Shown here: one piece after another, positions 62,790-64,000 of the stretch
Layout: each line of letters opens with the position of its first letter
Numbering within the stretch: position 1 is the first letter of the stretch
Assembly (NCBI GenBank): GCA_030562195.1
Contig: JAUJPP010000005.1
Coordinates: forward strand, 37,435,106-37,499,105
Direction: 5' to 3'
Length of the DNA stretch: 64,000 bases
From: Nipponacmea schrenckii
Taxonomy: Eukaryota; Mollusca; Gastropoda; Lottiidae
The notes under the pieces: generated by a model
Database searches by the model: none
Told to the model about the DNA's origin: nothing
Seen by the model: the letters and a program-made list of their open reading frames with translations, nothing else
Translations under genes and position numbers: made by a program

Positions 62790-63640
62790 CATATAGGTAA
62801 CAGTAAATCAAGGTGAATGATACAGTATATAGGTTACAGTAATCAAGGTGAATGATACAGTATATAGGTTACAGTAAAGCAGGGTAAATGATACAGTATA
62901 TAGGTAACAGTAAATCAAGGTGAATGATACAGTATATAGGCTACAGTAAAGCAAGGTGAATGATACAGTATATAGGTTACAGTAAAGCAGGGTGAATGAT
63001 ACAGTATATAGGTTACAGTAAAGCAAGGTGAATGATACAGTATATAAGTTATAGTAAATCAAGGTGAATGATACAGTATATAGGTTACAGTAAAGCAAGG
63101 TGAATGAAACAGTATATAAGTTATAGTAAATCAAGGTGAATGATACAGTATATAGGTTACAGTAAAGCAAGGTGAATGATACAGTACATGTATATAGGTT
63201 ACAGTAAAGCAGGGTGAATGATACAGTATATAGGTTACAGTTAAGCAGGGTGAATGATACGGTATATAGGTTACAGTAAAGCAGGGTGAATGATACAGTA
63301 TATAGGTTACAGTAAAGCAGGGTGAATGATACAGTATATAGGTTACAGTAAAGTAGGGTGAATGATACAGTATATAGGTTACAGTAAAGCAGGGTGAATG
63401 ATACAGTATATAAGTTACAGTAAAGTAGGGTGAATGATACAGTATATAGGTTACAGTAAAGCATGGTGAATGATACAGTATAGAGGCAACAGTAAATCAA
63501 GGTGAATGGTACAGTATATAGGTTACAGTAAAGCAGGGTGAATGATACAGTATATAGGATACAGTAAATCAAGGTGAATGATACAGTATATAGGTTACAG
63601 TAAAGCAGGGCGAATGATACAGTATATAAGTTACAGTTAG
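62790..63640. repeat. 36-bp tandem satellite, about 23 units
   Basis: The unit is GGTTACAGTAAAGCAGGGTG then AATGATACAGTATATA; AAGCAGGG alternates with AATCAAGG. One unit is longer, with an ACATGT insertion near 63185. It ends a few bases from the stop codon of the minus-strand GPCR, so it is probably in that gene's 3' UTR. A 254-codon minus-strand ORF inside it is a by-product of the 12-codon period. Confidence 0.92.
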
Positions 63641-63645
63641 TAAGA

Positions 63646-64000
63646 TTAGTAATAAATCGGGTCGGAACTCGATGTTGACGTTGCAGTGGTGGTATTATCA
63701 GATTTACATGGTGAAATTCTACAATCTCTATGTCGTAAAAATGGGAATATTTTTTTGATTTCTTCTCGGAATCGTGCCGATTTCTTTAAATGTACAATGA
63801 AGTTCGTCATTTGACTTAAAGTTACAACATTCACGACCAACGCTTTGATGTAAAGAAAATGGCCAGGAACAAATATATTGGTTATTACAATGTAAAGACC
63901 AAAGAGGACCCACATTATAGTCGACACATTGAAAATCAACATCATAAAGTTGGTACGATTCACTTGACTTCCACGCTGGTTTGGTGCTATTCGTCTGTGA
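63646..64000 (-). CDS. Class A GPCR, 3' terminal exon (partial, runs off the window)
   Basis: The minus-strand frame is open from the right edge to the stop at 63646-63648. It reads a basic loop (RRIAPNQRGSQVNRTN), a TM6-like helix (FMMLIFNVSTIMWVLFGLYI), a short extracellular loop, a TM7-like helix (LYIKALVVNVVTLSQMTNFI) and a C-terminal stretch KSARFREEIKKIFPFLRH, the usual post-TM7 helix 8 of rhodopsin-type receptors. The usual NPxxY is not obvious (TNFIV sits in its place). A Ser/Thr-rich tail ends the protein. Upstream TM1-5 lie outside the window, so the ligand cannot be inferred. Confidence 0.7.
   Translation of the reverse strand, partial: HRRIAPNQRGSQVNRTNFMMLIFNVSTIMWVLFGLYIVITNIFVPGHFLYIKALVVNVVTLSQMTNFIVHLKKSARFREEIKKIFPFLRHRDCRISPCKSDNTTTATSTSSSDPIYY

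Noticed and set aside
62808..63572. 254-codon minus-strand ORF of CNLYTVSFTLLY repeats
   Set aside because: By-product of the 36-bp satellite; composition and periodicity follow the DNA unit.
1..64000. CRISPR arrays or prokaryotic operons
   Set aside because: The tandem arrays have no unique spacers, and the window is intron-containing animal DNA.

Overview
The window is animal nuclear DNA, most likely from a mollusc (probably a marine gastropod). It is AT-rich. Genes are split into small exons with clean GT-AG borders, and introns and intergenic DNA are full of minisatellites, foldback elements and LINE debris. The lineage call rests mainly on a small cardioactive peptide (SCP) precursor, a neuropeptide family known from molluscs and annelids. 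No bacterial-type features are present. All multi-exon models were built by eye from splice borders, reading phase and protein similarity among copies in the window.

Layout. (1) 3978-12363, plus strand: an SCP-type precursor lacking only its signal-peptide exon. It has the two classical SCP-like peptides (NYMAFPRL-G and GYLAFPRL-G), a third FPR-amide candidate (AFAFPR-G), and, inserted between them, a 2.1-kb exon encoding some two dozen 12-residue units with a YPMPR core. That exon carries one frameshift as sequenced. (2) 12.4-18.4 kb: intergenic, with a long inverted repeat, a low-quality-looking AT patch and a dead LINE reverse transcriptase. (3) 18413-35623, plus strand: three tandem paralogues of a seven-exon gene for a secreted, Cys-rich, probably GPI-anchored protein of 368-371 residues. 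Intron phases alternate 1-2-1-2-1-2 and Cys spacing repeats, so each protein is three copies of a two-exon module. (4) 36400-38240, plus strand: a small secreted protein with a short imperfect collagen-like stretch. (5) 38861-43829 and 47834-50718, minus strand: two tandem PAN/apple plus C-type-lectin genes with identical exon structure, their introns holding MITEs and a 171-bp tandem-repeat element. (6) 45.0-46.8 kb: SINE and LINE 3' fragments. (7) 55521-56815, plus strand: a two-exon gene for a membrane protein with two Ig-like domains. (8) 56.8-63.6 kb: repeat-rich DNA with two foldback elements, a 39-bp satellite, an internally deleted LINE and a 36-bp satellite. (9) 63646-64000, minus strand: the last exon of a class A GPCR running off the right edge.

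The genes do not form one pathway. The main themes are local tandem duplication (the Cys-rich family and the lectins, both plausible secreted recognition or defence proteins) and internal repeat expansion (the SCP precursor). The strongest candidates for something undescribed are the repeat-expanded SCP precursor and the triple two-exon Cys module family.
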